DNA of 8,469 bases from Actinobacteria bacterium RBG_16_64_13 (lineage in GTDB: Bacteria > Actinomycetota > Thermoleophilia > RBG-16-64-13). Positions 7,617-8,469 of this stretch are shown here, piece after piece (the first letter of the stretch is position 1; each line of letters opens with the position of its first letter). The stretch is taken from contig MELN01000046.1 of NCBI GenBank assembly GCA_001768675.1, positions 29,350 through 37,818 of the forward strand, read 5' to 3'. The translations under genes and the position numbers were made by a program. Below the pieces are notes generated by a model. That model saw only the letters and a list, made by a program, of their open reading frames with translations. It was not told the DNA's origin and ran no database searches.

Positions 7617-7637
7617 GAGCGTGGACGAGCAGCGGTG

Positions 7638-7666
7638 AGTATAGGGCGCGCCAAGGGGGGAGTCAA
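7638..7666 (-). promoter_or_regulatory. sigma70-type promoter of tRNA-Leu
   Basis: On the minus strand the -35 element TTGACT (7666-7661) and the -10 element TATACT (7643-7638) are exactly 17 bases apart. Both differ from consensus by one base. Transcription should start near 7631, about 15 bases before the mature tRNA 5' end. A promoter this strong fits a stable RNA gene. It is back to back with the lexA promoter, 15 bp between the -35 elements. Confidence 0.85.
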
Positions 7667-7681
7667 CAGCCTCCCGGCCTC

Positions 7682-7710
7682 TTGTAGCGGGCGAACAAGT
7701 GTTCTATACT
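7682..7710 (+). promoter_or_regulatory. lexA promoter
   Basis: TTGTAG (7682-7687) and TATACT (7705-7710) are 17 bases apart. The -10 hexamer is identical to that of the divergent tRNA promoter. The start should be near 7717, giving a leader of about 32 bases. An SOS box fills the spacer and touches the -10 element, so LexA binding should exclude RNA polymerase. Confidence 0.85.
7692..7705. promoter_or_regulatory. SOS box 1 (LexA operator)
   Basis: CGAACAAGTGTTCT fits the GAAC-N4-GTTC operator class known for LexA of Gram-positive bacteria and actinobacteria. It lies between the -35 and -10 elements and overlaps the first base of the -10, the classic position for autorepression. Confidence 0.92.
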
Positions 7711-7719
7711 CCTACCGAC

Positions 7720-7733
7720 CGAACGAATGTTCA
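7720..7733. promoter_or_regulatory. SOS box 2 (LexA operator)
   Basis: CGAACGAATGTTCA is a second GAAC-N4-GTTC site, just downstream of the expected transcription start and 28 bp centre to centre from box 1. Two operators suggest tighter or graded autorepression of lexA. Confidence 0.9.
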
Positions 7734-7748
7734 CCGGGGAGAGGGGCC

Positions 7749-8366
7749 ATGGAGCTGCACGAACGACAGCAGCGGATCTTGGAGGCCATCGAGGACGCCG
7801 TCAAGGCACAAGGCTATCCGCCGACCGTCCGCGAGATCGGAGCGGCAGTGGGTCTGTGTTCGCCGGCGTCGGTCCAGGGTCACCTCAGCGCGCTGGAGGC
7901 GATGGGTTACATACGCCGCGGGAGCTCGAAGCGACGTGCCCTTGAAGTGGTGCGGACGGGCAGAAGCATCGCGTCCATCGCTGGAGCCCCGTGGGGGGCC
8001 GGTGTACCTCTTGTTGGGCGTGTGGCGGCCGGCGTTCCCCTTCTTGCCGAAGACAATATCGAGGACTCTCTCGACATCCCGCGGTTCCTTGGGGAAGGCG
8101 GCGGATGTTTCGCTCTCCGGGTGGCGGGAACCTCAATGATCAATGCGGGCATCCTAGATGGCGACATCGTGGTGGTGAGGCAGCAGGAGACCGCCGACGA
8201 CGGAGACATAGTGGTTGCTCTTCTTGAAGACGAGGCGACTCTGAAACGATTCTTCCGTGAGGCCGATCAGGTCAGGCTCCAGCCGGAAAACGACGCGATG
8301 GAGCCCATACTCACCAGAGACCCACGTATCGTCGGCAAAGTCACGGGAGTTCTAAGGAGACTCTAG
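7749..8366 (+). CDS. lexA: LexA repressor, SOS regulator and self-cleaving serine peptidase
   Basis: LexA binds SOS boxes as a dimer and cleaves itself when stimulated by RecA on single-stranded DNA, releasing DNA-damage genes. The 205-residue product has an N-terminal winged helix-turn-helix (about 1-68; TVREIGAAVGLCSPASVQGH at 26-45 covers the recognition region). The cleavage site is Ala94-Gly95 in GRVAAGVP. The C-terminal S24 peptidase domain has Ser129 in GTSMINAGILDGD and Lys166 in EATLKRF, 37 residues apart as in E. coli LexA. All elements for RecA-stimulated autoproteolysis are present. The ATG at 7749 is preceded by GGGGAGAGGGG (7736-7746). The frame extends back to a GTG at 7635, but that lies upstream of the promoter and operators and is rejected. 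The two SOS boxes in its own promoter show autoregulation. A further gene starts on the last base of its stop codon. Confidence 0.98.
   Translation: MELHERQQRILEAIEDAVKAQGYPPTVREIGAAVGLCSPASVQGHLSALEAMGYIRRGSSKRRALEVVRTGRSIASIAGAPWGAGVPLVGRVAAGVPLLAEDNIEDSLDIPRFLGEGGGCFALRVAGTSMINAGILDGDIVVVRQQETADDGDIVVALLEDEATLKRFFREADQVRLQPENDAMEPILTRDPRIVGKVTGVLRRL
8354..8359 (+). promoter_or_regulatory. Shine-Dalgarno sequence for the gene after lexA
   Basis: AAGGAG lies within the last lexA codons, six bases before the GTG at 8366. It is the main evidence that the GTG overlapping the lexA TAG stop is a real start. Confidence 0.75.
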
Positions 8367-8469
8367 TGGACGCATCGCCCGGTCATAAGAAATTCGAGAC
8401 TCTGGGGGAGCGGATCTCGCTTCTCGGCGCGGGCGATCCCTGCCCGTGCTGCGGGGCGCACATGGAGAC
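8366..8469 (+). CDS. Unidentified protein with CPCCG motif, coupled to lexA (3' partial)
   Basis: The GTG start shares its G with the lexA stop (TAGTG) and has AAGGAG six bases upstream. The frame stays open for 34 codons to the window end. The visible part is a short, charged N-terminus (MDASPGHKKFETLGERISLL), a Gly-rich turn, then GDPCPCCGAHMET with Cys26, Cys28 and Cys29. The CPCCG looks like the first half of a zinc ribbon or another metal-binding knuckle; the second half would lie beyond the window. No signal peptide or membrane segment is seen so far. With no room for a separate promoter it is probably co-transcribed with lexA and induced by DNA damage. I do not recognise the family. 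NrdR, a lexA neighbour in streptomycetes, starts its Cys-rich motif within the first few residues and does not fit. Confidence 0.7.
   Translation, partial: MDASPGHKKFETLGERISLLGAGDPCPCCGAHME

Noticed and set aside
7635..7748. Upstream GTG extension of lexA by 38 residues
   Set aside because: The extension would cover the promoter and both SOS boxes, and normal LexA proteins begin with MELHERQQRI-like sequence at 7749.

Overview
The window is high in G+C and looks like bacterial chromosome from an anaerobe. Two features point towards a Gram-positive or actinobacterial-type lineage. The lexA promoter carries SOS boxes of the GAAC-N4-GTTC class. The redox operon encodes an NADH-oxidising module of the HydABC/bifurcating-formate-dehydrogenase type rather than standard complex I subunits. 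A Coriobacteriia- or OPB41-like anaerobic actinobacterium would fit, but the taxonomy is inferred from style, not proven.

Positions 1-4867 (+ strand) hold the last three genes visible of a tightly coupled operon. They are a NuoE/HydC-like [2Fe-2S] subunit (5' end outside the window), a long NuoF/HydB-like NADH- and FMN-binding subunit with extra Fe-S domains at both ends, and an 869-residue NuoG/formate-dehydrogenase-alpha-like protein. The genes overlap by 4 and 1 bases. The large subunit keeps every Fe-S ligand and most of the molybdopterin-binding shell of a formate dehydrogenase. At the positions of the catalytic Cys/Sec and the neighbouring His, however, it has Glu and Gln. The complex may therefore be a soluble NADH-linked electron-transfer or bifurcating machine that handles neither formate nor H2. 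This is the most interesting system in the window. A 17-bp-stem hairpin at 4889-4927 separates this operon from the convergent gene that follows.

Positions 4955-7616 (- strand) hold a Lon-family ATP-dependent protease of the AAA_32/LonB-like type with an intact Ser-Lys dyad. Upstream of it lies tRNA-Leu(GAG), which has a near-consensus sigma70 promoter.

Positions 7682-8469 (+ strand) hold the SOS repressor gene lexA. Its promoter has one SOS box between the -35 and -10 elements and a second near the transcription start. A small gene, cut by the window end, begins on the last base of the lexA stop codon. It has its own ribosome binding site and encodes a CPCCG motif. It is probably co-transcribed with lexA and so part of the SOS response. 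The lexA and tRNA promoters are back to back, with 15 bp between their -35 elements.

There is no CRISPR array, insertion sequence or phage gene. No gap between genes exceeds 300 bases.
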